Source: Amaurobius ferox
Lineage: Eukaryota > Arthropoda > Arachnida > Araneae > Amaurobiidae
NCBI GenBank assembly: GCA_951213105.1
Contig: OX578146.1
Span: 115,346,387 to 115,410,386 of the forward strand
DNA: 64,000 nt
Direction of reading: 5' to 3'
Part shown: positions 34,150 to 45,571 of the stretch, piece by piece
Layout: each line of letters begins with the position of its first letter
How positions within the stretch are numbered: the first letter of the stretch is position 1
Notes under the pieces: model-generated
What the model saw: the letters and a program-made list of their open reading frames with translations, nothing else
What the model was told of the DNA's origin: nothing
Database searches by the model: none
Program-made: the position numbers and the translations under genes

Positions 34150-35400
34150 CGCTACAGAAATAATCGGCCATTGCTCCTTGGATTCTAAGGCCAGCTACCT
34201 ACTACACCACTCTGAATTTGTAAGGAATTACTAGAATTACTATACACATCTTTAAACTCGTAATCACGCTTTTAGTGAAAGGCTGCGTTGGTGCAAGAGT
34301 TTTCTACATTTTAGCTTTCTTCATATTGATCCATTTGGTGTTAAAGAGCGTCTGTGTAAAATGCTTATGCTGCTGTTGATGTTTGGAATGAAAACGTAAT
34401 TTGAAAATTTACAAATGCCACATATTTGCGATTGACTTAATTTAAACTTTAATTCAAACTAATTAAATGTTTAGGAGATAATCTAATTCCTCATTATACT
34501 AAAAATATTACATTTTCATACTTCATGTCGCTTTCTGTTCAAACATAACCATATTAAGGAAAAAAATACTTAATATAATGTTTTAATTATGAGCAATACA
34601 CTCCTTATTAGAGATTATATAACGAACCCTAAGTTGCCAAATTGGTGGGGGTCTGGATGCTGATTATTATGTATTTATATTAAAGTTTTAATTTCGTGTT
34701 TTCCATTATACAGAAATCCACGCTAAAATGGCTATTCTGAATGTTAAATGCCAGAATAATTAGCTTATTAATGGAAATCTATTAAATATCTGTTAAAAGT
34801 AAAACAATTTATAAATTCATAAAATATTCAGGTAAATTAGTGAATTATTCATTTAACCATAAATAAAAAGTCACATTTCATAAAACCTGAATTTTTGGTA
34901 AATTAAAAAAATGTTAAACATATTTTTATGTACAGTTAAGATAAAAAATATATATAACCATTAATCATTAATATGTATTACAAAAACCGCGTTCTTATCC
35001 ATATTTGTAATTTAATATATTCTCTTATACTGAAGAAATATTGCTACTGAACATTTCCTTCCCCCCTCCCCCTTATAATATTCTCTCTTATATGATATAT
35101 GCACATATATTTTCATGAAATATGCTTTTAAGCATTAGGGAATCAAACAAAATATTACTAATATATACTTTTTTAAGCTGTTAGTCTAGTTAAATTTTCT
35201 TTATATATCCCAAGCTTGTTTAATAAACAATTTCCACCTATTTATCTATATCGGAATATCAAATATTAGTTCACAAATTTCTACTCAATATTTCACCCAA
35301 GTGGAATTTTAAGTATTCTTTTGAATGTTTTGTGACTAAATTGGTATATAATGTCCGTATGCATGACATTATCGCTTAAAATATCATTGGTGTTACTTTT
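34150..35400. other. AT-rich DNA without recognised features
   Basis: No coding region, element end or tandem repeat found. Confidence 0.4.
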
Positions 35401-36225
35401 TACTTTCCCTGCAATACATGGTAATGTATAGGGAAAGTATTGGAATCATGCCGAAAATCGCAACTCGAGTTTTCGACGGATCTACACGTTTCGGGACCTT
35501 CAGAATCCGAAAAAACCAATTTTTAGCGTGACGTCTGTGTGTGTGTCTGTGTGTCTGTGTGTCTGTCTGTCTGTCTGTGTGTCTGTCTGTCTGTGTGTAT
35601 GTCTGTCTGTGTGTCTGTGTGTCTGTCTGTCTGTGCAGATTTTGTATCCACTCTAACTAAAAAACTAATGGACCGAATTTCACAAAATTTTGTAGGTAAG
35701 TCACTTGTGGGCGGGGCTGGTGCTGATTAGTTTGGGGTACGATTCGGAATAAAAGAACCCGCCTTTTTTTGTGAAATGGCCCGCAAAAGCTTGTATCCAC
35801 TCTAGCTGAAAAACTAATGGACCGAATTTCACAAAATTCGGTAGATGACTCACGTATAGGTCACCCTAGTGCTGATTAGATTTTGGTACGATTCAGAAAA
35901 AAATAACCTGCCTTTTTTTGCAGAATGGCCCGCAAAAATTGTCAAAATCTAAACTAAAAAGCTACGTATGCTCAAATATATCCATTAAATGCTTGTTTAA
36001 TGCGTAATTTTTAACGAAGAAAAGAATAAGACCAACCCCATTACACTAGGACTAGCCGTTCTCGAGACATATTAGTTTTTTTCGTATTTTTCCACGCCAC
36101 CTTTGAAAATAAGTCCAATTATCAAATGAGAACGAAAATTGAATTAAAAGTGAATTAAATTTAATTGAAATAAATAGAACGTGGATATAAGTTTGCAGGG
36201 AAAGTCATGTGCTGCCCACATCAGA
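35401..36225 (-). mobile_element. Family B Helitron-like element, copy B2 (full length)
   Basis: The 3' hairpin is at 35402-35438 (plus strand ACTTTCCCTGCAATACAT / ATGTATAGGGAAAGT). The 5' start (minus strand TCTGATGTGGGCAGCACATG, then ACTTTCCCTGCA) ends at 36225. Between them are a CTGT/TG microsatellite (35535-35635), two tandem copies of a ~149-bp unit beginning GTATCCACTC (35644 and 35793), and the block CTAGCCGTTCTCGAGA, reverse complement of the family's ATCTCGAGAACGG core. No coding sequence. Useful as a reference for family B. Confidence 0.87.
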
Positions 36226-36727
36226 TTTTTATTCTCAGTAGAGTAAAGTGCAGGAAACGTTGAGGGTTTTACCAGAAAAGACAATACATTTCTTCATAAA
36301 AGGAAATTGATAATGTCGTTATAACTTCTTTATATATCCTATGCATGCGTCCGTAACATAATTACGTTTCTCATTATATTAAAAAATACTTGCTGACGCC
36401 GCAGCCGCTGTTTGACAGTTTTGTTTCCTTCTTGTTTCTTCGTCTCGTACCGTAAAATCTATAGCTGGTACGTGTGTTCTTAAATATTGCAAAGAGGCTT
36501 GAATTCTCAGCTTATAATGGTGACACCAAATAATTGTGGAGCTAATTATTGAGAGTGTGGTTAATGCATTAATAGGGGCATTAAGTGGAACGAATATCCA
36601 GATTTTCCCGCTATTTTCAAAAAACTTGAACAAGATTAACAAATACACACATGGGAATGGAATTGCAGAAGATCCCGTGACGAAACAATTAAATCCACTG
36701 AAAAATTATTTTGTCAAGTTCATCAAT
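36226..36727. other. Unassigned DNA, possibly the 5' part of the transposase-like fossil
   Basis: A frame from 36536 continues into the hairpin that follows ('NPLKNYFVKFINLLLTGG' near 36690-36740). It could be upstream sequence of the fossil at 36960 but has no diagnostic motif. Confidence 0.3.
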
Positions 36728-36959
36728 CTTTTGCTTACTGGTGGGCAGCGTCCATCCCAAACAAAGAACCTCCCCAAAAGGCAGGTATTTGACATACCCT
36801 ATCCAAAACAGTTCGATCCCCCTTTGCAGACAATGACATCCATAAACGTCAATGTCTGCAAAGGGAGATCGAACTGTTTAGGATTGGATATGTCAAATAC
36901 ATGTCTTTTTGAGAGGTTCTTCGTTTGGGATGGACGCTGTCCCACCCGTAAGCAAAAGG
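36728..36959. repeat. Near-perfect 232-bp hairpin
   Basis: Arms of about 112 bases: the left arm starts CTTTTGCTTAC (36728) and the right arm ends GTAAGCAAAAG (about 36948-36958). The outer part 'GCAGCGTCCATCCCAAACAA' and the inner part 'CAGTTCGATC...TTTGCAGACA' both pair with only scattered mismatches and single-base indels; the apex is near 36845. It lies directly upstream of a transposase-like fossil. Confidence 0.9.
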
Positions 36960-37515
36960 TTAAGGATCAACTAAGAACATTTCAATCCAGGGATGACTAC
37001 AAGGAATAACTAGAACCTAGAGATGATACTATTCTGTAGTGCCATCTCTAGATTTTAATTCTAAGAAGAGGAGATTTCTAAGTTTATCTCCTCTTCCTAG
37101 GAGATGACACTACAAAGCGGATTAACCTTCATGCTCCTAGAGCTTTATATCGAGCTAGGTGGATGGACACAGCATGGAGATCTAACTGTTTCATCAAGTT
37201 CAAAGTAATTGCCCGAAAACTTTCTAGACTTTGAGTCTTTAATATGTTTGTGATACAGATTTGTCTCAAGTATTGGTACACTTCTCTTTGTGGAACATCA
37301 GCTCCTTATAATGACCTGAAACTCTTAATACAAGTAAACAAAGTCATTGACGATGCAGTAGATAAAAACTTCAAGACATTTGTGGTACTTTGGTGTTCAA
37401 AAAGACTAATCCAACTAAAGTTTCTTCTGAATGCAAAGTGAAGAGAGTGAAAGCATTGGAACATAAAGATACTGACAATCCTCTACGACGTGTCAAATTT
37501 GACGTAACAGCAGTT
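36960..37515 (+). pseudogene. Fossil of an arthropod TE-associated protein, first part
   Basis: 'VKDQLRTFQSRDDYKE' (36960-37006) resembles the 'QLxxFQPRDDYxELLEL' block of a large family of uncharacterised, probably transposon-derived arthropod and cnidarian proteins. After a small hairpin insertion comes 'APRALYRARWMDTA' (about 37131-37172), resembling 'APGAxHxARWMAKA'. Then, in a different frame, 'FVIQICLKYWYTSLCGTSAP' and 'YNDLKLL' (37244-37330), in the position of 'FVxxxYxKxWFxAxxxxxAPxNDLxLL', and 'RVKFDV' near 37490. Frames change several times. Assignment is from remembered block order; I cannot name the family formally. It appears to continue at 39345. Confidence 0.62.
37036..37113. 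repeat. 78-bp imperfect hairpin inside the fossil gene
   Basis: GTAGTGCCATCTCTAG at the left and its near inverse at the right (GGAGATGACACTAC) close over an inner 'AGAAGAGGAGAT/ATCTCCTCTTC' stem. It lies between the 'RDDYKE' and 'RARWM' blocks, which are separated by much less in the family. Confidence 0.8.
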
Positions 37516-37593
37516 TAACCGTAGCAGTTGTGCGCTTTTGTCTCACGAAACATTCTTAAATTATTTACAGTTTTAGATATACATCAAGGTTTT

Positions 37594-39335
37594 TACTTTC
37601 CTTATATACGTAATGTATAAGGAAAGTATTGTGACGGGGTCGAAAATTCGAATTCGAGTTTTCGACGGGAGAGCAAGTTTCAAGCATCCCTTATCACGAA
37701 TCAAACATTTTTGAAGTGATGTCTGTGTGTGTATGTGTGTGTGTAAGTAAGTGAGTGTGTGTGTCAGTGAGTCTGTGGAGACGATAACTGACGAATGAAT
37801 GGACCGATTCGAACCAAATTTGGTACAAAAATCACAATCCGTAAACACTGGAAGTCTATTGTTTTTATACGCAATCGAATGTTCAGAACCCCCCTAAATT
37901 TTCGAATGAAATTTTGAAAAAATCGTCAAAAAATCAAAATTACTACTAAAGTTACGCAAATAGACATTTCTTATGTAATTTTTCATTAGAAAACCATTGA
38001 CATAAATTTTAGAACGCTAACATGAACCGTTCTCGAGATATTGTACATTTTTCAAAAAATTATCAAAAAGTCATATAAAATAAAAAAAATATTTCCTATT
38101 GAGAAACATGTTCACTTTTCATATGTAACACCATGCGATAAATTGGGTAACATCATTCTCGTGGATATAGCTCGTTCCATTCATGAAAAAAGATACTTTG
38201 AGTAATAGTTTTGTATTTGAACGCCAATAGTCATTTATCTGCTGTAAGAATAACTTATTTCTTAGTGCATAACGCTTGGCGAGATTTTGGCGAAAAATTT
38301 GGCGGAATGTCGCTAACTTGGCGACTTTTTGAAATCTTGCCAAATTAACGAAAATCTCGCCAAATGGATAAAAATAACCCTAAATCAATGAAATTGACAA
38401 CTAATTGTCGAATATTCAATATCTTGGAAAGAATATTAGTATCTACTATAAGAAAAACCTATTACTTTCCCTGCAATACATGGTAATGTATAGGGAAAGT
38501 ATTGGAATCATGCCGAAAATCACAACTCGAGTTTTCGACGGATCTACACGTTTCGAGACCTCTAGAATACGAAAAAACCATTTTTAGCGTGACGTCTGTG
38601 CGTGTGTCTGTCTGTCTGTCTGTCTGTGTGTCTGTCTGTCTGTCTGTGTGTCTGTCTGTGTGTCTGTCTGTCTGTGCAGATTTTGTATCCACTGTAACTA
38701 AAAAACTAATGAACCGAATTTCACAAAATTTGGTAGGTAAGTCACTTGTGGGCGGGGCTAGTGCTGATTAGTTTTGGATACGATTCGGAATAAAAGAACC
38801 CGCCTTTTTTTGCGAAATGGCCCGCAAAAGCTTGTATCCACTCTAGCTGAAAAACTAATGGACCGAATTTCACAAAATTCGGTAGATGAGTCACGTATAG
38901 GTCACTCTGGTGCTGATTAGATTTTGGTACGATTCGGAAAAAAATAACCTGCCTTTTTTTGCAAAACGGCCCGCAAAAATCTTCAAAATCTAAACTAAAG
39001 AACTAGGTATACTAAGATATATCCATTAAATGCCCGTTTAATACGTAATGTTTAACGACGAAAAGAATAAGACCAACCCCATTACACTAGGACTAGCCGT
39101 TCTCGAGATATTTTAGTTTTTCGTACTTTCCCTACGCCACCTTTCAAAATAAGCCCGGTTACCGAATGAGAACGAAAATTGAATAAGAGTGAAATAAATT
39201 TAATTAAAATAAAGAGAACGTGGATATAAGTCTGCAGGGAAAGTCATGTGCTGTCCACATCAGATTTTTTTTTTACTGTAAACATAGTAAATTCATTACA
39301 TTATATAAGGAAAGTCATGTGTTGCCCACATCAGA
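37594..39335 (-). mobile_element. Family A element, copy A6, split by a B copy
   Basis: The hairpin end is at 37595-37627 (with one change, ATATACGTAAT). A sequence runs to 38462 ('AAGAAAAACCTATT'), is interrupted by a complete B copy (38463-39264), and resumes 'TTTTTTACTGTAAACATAGT' to the 5' start (minus strand TCTGATGTGGGCAACACATG) at 39335. Removing the B copy restores a continuous A element. Confidence 0.9.
38463..39264 (-). mobile_element. Family B element, copy B3, nested in A6
   Basis: Full length: 3' hairpin at 38464-38500 and 5' start at 39264 (minus strand TCTGATGTGGACAGCACATG). It sits in the T-run of A6 (plus-strand junctions CCTATT|ACTTTCCC and CATCAGA|TTTTTTTTTT), showing directly that A/T-runs are the target and that B moved after A6 was in place. 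No clear target duplication is visible beyond the A-run itself. Confidence 0.9.
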
Positions 39336-39344
39336 TTTTTTAAA

Positions 39345-39500
39345 TCAAGATCGAAATGCTTGGAAAAACATCGATTGTCTTGAAGGTCGTCAAAGAATCC
39401 GAAAACTGAAGGTTGTAAATCAAGCAGCTAAGCGTGGACTTTTACTAATTCAGTACTTTCTTACCAATCAGGTACAGAAGACCAGTGCCTCGTGCAAGTA
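39345..39500 (+). pseudogene. Fossil of the same TE-associated protein, C-terminal part
   Basis: 'DRNAWKNIDCLEGRQRIRKL' followed by 'KVVNQAAKRGLLLIQYFLTN' resembles the C-terminal block 'xVVNDxAERGVALIQxFxxxLT' of the family represented at 36960-37515. The fragment follows the A6 boundary by only a few bases, so A6 separates the two parts of one ancient gene copy. It ends with a stop near 39500. Confidence 0.58.
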
Positions 39501-39728
39501 AAAGAATAACCAATATAGAAATAGTTAAACCCAAATAAGCTTACCACGGTTCTCCAAAATGTTCTTAAGCATGGATTTATGCCATTTTCTTTAAAGTTGA
39601 TATTTTTCTGTTACGAACCCTATGTTAAGCACATTAAAACAACCAATAAATATTCATATTTCTTCTTGAAATTTTTGTGAGTGTTTTTATCAGGTAAATA
39701 TACAATTGAAAATATTAACTTTTATTTT

Positions 39729-40507
39729 TACTTTCCCTGCAATACATGGTAATGTATAGGGAAAGTATTGGAATCATGTCGAAAATCGCAACTTGAATTT
39801 TCGACGGATCTACACGTTTCGAGACCTCTGGAATACGAAAAAACTATTTTTAGCGTGACGTCTGTGTGTGTGTCTGTGTGTCTGTCTGTCCGTCTGTGTG
39901 TCTGTCTGTCTGTCTGTGCAGATTTTGTATCCACTCTAACTAAAAAACTAATTGACCAAATTTCAAAAAATTTGGTAGGTAAGTCACTTGTGCATGAATC
40001 TGGTGCTGATTAGTTTTGGGTATGACTCGGGTTAAAAGTATCCGCCTTTTTTTGCGAAATGACCCGCAAAAGCTTGTATCCACTCTAACTGAAAAACTAA
40101 TGGACCGAATTTTACAAAATTTGGTAGATAAGTCGCTTGTCGGCCACCCCGGTGCTGATTAGATTTTGGTATAATTCGAAAAAAAATAACCTGCCTTTTT
40201 TTGCAAAATGGCCAGCAAAAATCATCAAAATCTAAACTTAAGAACTACGTATGCTCAAATATAGCCATTAAATGCTTGTTTAATACGTAATTTTTAGCGG
40301 AGAAAAGAATAAGACCAACCCCATTAGACTAGGACTAGCCGTTCTCGACATATTTTAGTTTTTCGTATTTTTACTACACCATTTTTGAAAATAAGTCCAG
40401 TTTTCAAATGAGAACGAAAATTGAATTAAAAATGAATTAAATTTAATTTAAATAAACAGAACGTGAATATAAGTCTGCAGCGAAAGTCATGTGCTGCCCA
40501 CATCAGA
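39729..40507 (-). mobile_element. Family B element, copy B4
   Basis: Hairpin end at 39730-39766, CTGT/TG tract at 39860-39920, two internal tandem units, and 5' start at 40507. Together with its right flank (40508-40822) it is duplicated at 41570-42682. Confidence 0.87.
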
Positions 40508-41019
40508 TTTTTCATTGTGTCAAGCTTACCTTTTAAAAAAATTGCTTATATTTTTGTATTTTAAATATAGAAATTTATTTGGAATTCCATTGAATATTAA
40601 ATCAACAATAATAAAAGAAGGTGTATGTTTGTCTGCATATTGGATATGTAGCTGAAAATATTAGCGACCCAATGCTGAGAAATTTGGTTCAGTGATACGT
40701 TAGGTCAGTTTAAGAGATATCTCGGAGTGATTTTTAATGAATTTAAATTAGTTTTTCGGTTATTTGATTTTATAACAAATTAGTTCCTTAGCGCTCAAAC
40801 ATATTTTCAAGGTTTCCATTTTGTTGCCATCAGGAATATCGAAGAACGATATTTTTAATGATCATACGACAATGTCTAATTAACAAATAAAAACAGAAAT
40901 TGAATTAAAAATGCAAATTTAGTGTTATTTTGTGCAATTAAACTCATTTTAATGAATTATTAAAGAAAAAAAATATGAATTTGAGTCTGCAGAGAAAGTC
41001 GTGTGCTGTCCACATCAGA
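40508..41019 (-). mobile_element. Older B-related element, 5' portion
   Basis: Its 5' end (minus strand TCTGATGTGGACAGCACACG, then ACTTTCTCTGCAGACTC) is at 41019. The body reads 'AAAAATGCAAATTTAGTGTT' and further left 'GAGATATCTCGGAGTGATTT', a diverged version of the core block. It has no 3' hairpin of its own and runs into copy B4, so B4 either inserted into it or it was truncated there. Confidence 0.6.
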
Positions 41020-41569
41020 TTTTTAATTCTGCGAAATAGATTATAAAGTTTCATATTGATATTGTTTTATCGTATAATTGAAGATTCGCAATCTAATATA
41101 ATATTCATATAACATGGTAAATATTTGCATTCTAATAAAATAAATTCAAGTGACGTTAACATTTAATTAAATATGTAGTGATTATTCATAATTTAACATA
41201 TGTGCCATAGCTGACGAGCTAAACCCCATTTTACGATTTTGAACAGATGATTTTTCCTTTGCTCATTTCATTCCCAAGCGGGAAACAAACCTCTGGCTTC
41301 TTGACGTTTCAACTGTGAGGCGTGTCCATCGATATGGATTTCATCACGATGCGTTTTCGCTCTCGGAAGTCGTGACGTCACAATATGGCATTTATTTTTG
41401 GCTCTTAACGGGCGTACACAGCGTTCTTTGCTTTTGCAGAATTCCCCGAGAGTTTCAATGGGCTACATCTTAATATCTCGAGTGATAGAGAACGAAAACT
41501 TTTGTGAAATTGCGATTGAAAATTATTTATTAATTTGTATTTGAAATGTTGAATAATTAGTTCAATTTT
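41020..41569. other. Unassigned DNA
   Basis: The 41260-41510 part has a CGTGACGTCA palindrome (near 41370) and 'AATATCTCGAGTGATAGAGA' near 41475, words also seen in the Helitron-like element at 54100-55552 and in A/B cores. It may be a decayed rolling-circle element fragment. Confidence 0.35.
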
Positions 41570-42375
41570 TACTTTCCCTGCAATACATGGTAATGTATAG
41601 GGAAAGTATTGGAATTATGTCGAAAATCGCAACTCGAGTTTTCGACGGATCTACACGTTTCAAGACCTCTAGAATACGAAAAAACCATTTTTAGCGTGAC
41701 GTCCTGTGTGTGTGTCTGTGTGTCTGTGTGTGTGTCTGTCTGTGTGTCTGTGTGCCTGTCTGTCTGTCTGTCTGTCTGTCTGTTCAGATTTTGTATCAAC
41801 TCTAACTAAAAAACTAAACGACCGAATTTCACAAAATATCGTAGGTAAGTCACTTGTGAGCGAGTCTGGTGTTGATTAGTTTTGGGTACGATTTGGGATA
41901 AAAGAACCCGCCTTTTTTTTGCGAAATGGCCCGCAAAACCTTGTATCCACTCTAACTGAAACACTAATAGACCGAATTTCACAAAATTCGGTAGATGAGT
42001 CACTTGTGGGTTACCCTGAAGCTGATTAGATTTTGGTACGATTCGGAAAAAAATAATCTGCCTTTTTTTGAAAAATAGCACGCAAAAATCGTCAAAATCT
42101 GAACTAAAGAACTAGGTATACTCAAATATATCCATTAAATGCTCGTTTAATACGTAATTTTTAACGACGAAAAGAAGAAGACCAACCCCATTACACTAGG
42201 GCTAGCCGTTCTCGAGAAATTTTAGTTTTTTCGTATTTTCCCTACACCATTTTTGAAAATAAGTCCAGTTTTCAAATGAGAACGAAAATTGAATTAAAAA
42301 TGAATTAAATTTAATTTAAATAAATAGAACGTGAATATAAGTCTGCAGGGAAAGTCATGTGCTGCCCACATCAGA
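41570..42375 (-). mobile_element. Family B element, copy B5
   Basis: Hairpin end at 41571-41607, CTGT/TG tract at 41705-41785, tandem internal units, 5' start (minus strand TCTGATGTGGGCAGCACATG) at 42375. It and the adjacent 42376-42682 form a near-copy of 39729-40822. Confidence 0.87.
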
Positions 42376-42682
42376 TTTTTCATTTTGTCAAGCTTACCTT
42401 TTAAAAAAATTGCTTATATTTTTGTATTTTGAATATAGAAATTTATTTGGAATTCCATTGAATATTAAATCAACAATAATAAAAGAAGGTGTATGTTTGT
42501 CTGCATATTGGATATGTAGCTGAAAATATTAGCGACCCACTGCTGAGCAATTTGGTTCAGTGATACTTTAGGTCAGTTTAAGAGATATCTCGGAGTGATT
42601 TTTTATGAATTTAAATTAGTTTTTCGGTTATTTGATTTTATAACAAATTAGTTCCTTAGAGCTCAAACATATTTTCAAGGAG

Positions 42683-43053
42683 TCACTTGTGGGTTACCCT
42701 GGTGCTGATTAGATTTTGGTACGATTCGGAAAAAAATAATCTGCCTTTTTTTGCAAAATAGCACGCAAAAATCGTCAAAATCTAAACTTAAGAACTACGT
42801 ATGCTCAAATATAGCCATTAAATGCTTGTTTAATACGTAATTTTTAGCGGAGAAAAGAATAAGACCAACCCCATTAGACTAGGACTAGCCGTTCTCGAGA
42901 TATTTTAGTTTTTCGTATTTTTCCTACGCCACCTTTGAAAATAAGTCTAGTTACCAAACGAGAACGAAAATTGAATTAAAAGTGAATTAAATTTAATTAA
43001 AATAAAGAGAATGTGGATATCTGCAGAGAAAGTCATGTGCTGCCCACATCAGA
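42683..43053 (-). mobile_element. Family B element, 5' half (B6)
   Basis: It begins abruptly at 42683 inside the internal unit ('AGTCACTTGTGGGTTACCCT') and runs to a complete 5' start at 43053. No hairpin end. The abrupt left junction joins the duplicated flank that ends 'CATATTTTCAAGG'. Confidence 0.8.
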
Positions 43054-44265
43054 TTTTTTATATTGTTTTCCCGATGTGAAAGAAACCAAGTGAATTAGTC
43101 TAGTTACAGTGAGTTAATCTAAACTACTGTCGTTGTATCTACCTAACAATTTTGAAAATACTTATCTTCCACCTTTTACTACTTATTTCCTTTTGTAATA
43201 CTTATTTTTCGTTTTTTTTCCTGAACTCTATGTTTTACGTTCACATGACAATCCTTATTGGATCTTTTAACCTTTTAGGTAACTTTTATATGCAAATATT
43301 AGTCCATATTTCGCTTTGTATAAATTCCCAATCTATTGTTGCTCTTCCTAATGTATCTGATGAAGATCTTTTGATGCCCGAATGCTTTTTTTATTTTACG
43401 TCCTTAATTGTGAAAATAAAACTTTTATATTGCAGTACTTTTAATATTCTTAAATTCAGGGATGAAAGCACGCCTTCGAACCTTTTAATTGGATTTCGCA
43501 AAGAAAAGTAAACAAAAACTATCTCCCAAATTGCATATCCTTTTAACATCATGCGTAGTAAATATTCGCAAACAACTTTATTTTCTGGATTCCGTGAAAT
43601 CAGTTTACTTGGGTAAACATATTTACTTCTGAGAAGCGAGACAATATAAGTGAAATAGAATATATTTGTAAACAATTCTTCAGTTTTAAGAATTTACATT
43701 TTAATTATATGAGGTAAGTATAAATTTGTGTAGCAGTTACAAGAATTCAATCCCGAATAATCGTCTGAATGTGATATTTAAATATTCAGTCTAATAATAA
43801 AATGTTGATAAAATATAATATAATGAATTCTTAATAACCTGAAATTGGATTAGCCCCATTAATGGAACTGCCTCACAGGGGAACTCCACAATTCAGTGAA
43901 GTAGAGTTACAAAACTTCATTTGTGAACTGCGGACTTGCCACTACCTCCATTTTCAGTGCTTTAATTAGGTAAATGTGTAAAAAACCCCGTTTCTGACTT
44001 ATTTTCTATTTACATCTAGCAATATACATGATCTTCGTACGGAGTATATTATATAATGAAACTTAAAATTCACAATCACTTGTAAATTCCTATAGTATAC
44101 TAAATGACATTGTTAATCAAAATATTCCATAAAAATATTTAATTTAATGCTTCTAAAAGAAGTTTTGTAATATCTGTTCTCTCTATATAAAATTATCTTC
44201 TCGTGCAGATCTGAAGAATAAAACATCCTGCTCCTGTTTGCAAACAAATTACAAAAAATATGAAA
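43054..44265. other. AT-rich DNA without recognised features
   Basis: A 119-codon frame at 43152-43511 is Phe/Leu/Ile-rich with no recognised domain; I do not consider it a supported gene. Confidence 0.4.
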
Positions 44266-45532
44266 TTGAATCAATATATGCCAAAATGAAAGCACTAAAA
44301 TTGTATGGGACCCGTACTACTTGTATTCGCAAATATTAGAAGATATACCCGTGTATTCGTATAAGATTGCACGTACTACAACATATGAGTTTCCAACATG
44401 TTTGCAAAAATGAAACAGATGACTTAATAAATTGAAGATATAATCTTTAAACTTGAAGGGCGTAACTAATTCCAATATATGTCACAATGGAAGCGCTAAA
44501 ATTGTATGGGAATATATACCCGTACTAATCATATTATCGTAGATTAAAACATATGTCCGTGTGGATTACCCGTATTACAATATGAGTTTCAAAAATCTTT
44601 GCCAAAATCTAACAAATGACGTAATAAATTGATATCAGTAACCCCCGTATATAAGTAACCCCCGTAAAGATTACCCGTACTACAAGATATGAGTTTCTAA
44701 AATCTTTGTCAAAATAAATTAGATGACGTATAATAGATGACTCCAATATATATAAAAAAAATCTGATGTGGGCAGCACATGACTTTCCTTATATAATGCA
44801 ATGAATTTACTACTTTTACTGTAAAAAAATAGATTATTTTTATAGTAGATATTTATTTTCTTTCCAAGATATTGAATTTTCGTCAATGAGTCATCATTTT
44901 TATTGATTTAGCGTCATTTGTATCCATTTGGCGAGTTTTTCGTTAATTTAGCAACATTTAAAAAAGTCGCCAAGTTGGCGGAATTCCACCAAATTCGTCG
45001 CCAAAATCTCGCCAAGCGTTATGAATGGAGAAATGAGTTATTCTTACAGCAGATAAATGACTATTGGCATTCAAATACAAAAGTATTATTCAAAGTATCT
45101 TTTTTTATGAATGGAACGAGCTAGATCCACGAGAATGATGTCACTCAATTTATCGTATGGTATTACACATGAAAAGTGAACATGTTTCTCAATAGGAAAT
45201 ATTTTTATTTTATTTTATATGACTTTTTGATAATTTTTTTGAAAAATGTGCAATATCTCGAGAAAGGTTTATGCTAGCGTTCTGAACTTTATGTTAATCG
45301 TTTTCAAACGAAAAATTACATAAGAAATGTCTATTTGCATAACTTTGTTAAAGGTTTTGATTTTTTGACGATTTTTTCGCCATTTCACTCGAAAATTTAG
45401 GGGGGGGGGGGTCTGCACATCTGATTGCGTATAAAACAATAGGCTCCCAGTGTTTACGGATTGTAATTTTTGTACCAAATTTCGTTCGAATAGGTCCATT
45501 CGTTCGCCAGTTATCGTCTCCACAGACTCACT

Positions 45533-45571
<39 letters not shown>

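Noticed and set aside
43152..43511. 119-codon Phe/Leu-rich frame as a membrane protein gene
   Set aside because: T-rich DNA gives such hydrophobic frames by chance; no family resemblance or initiation context.
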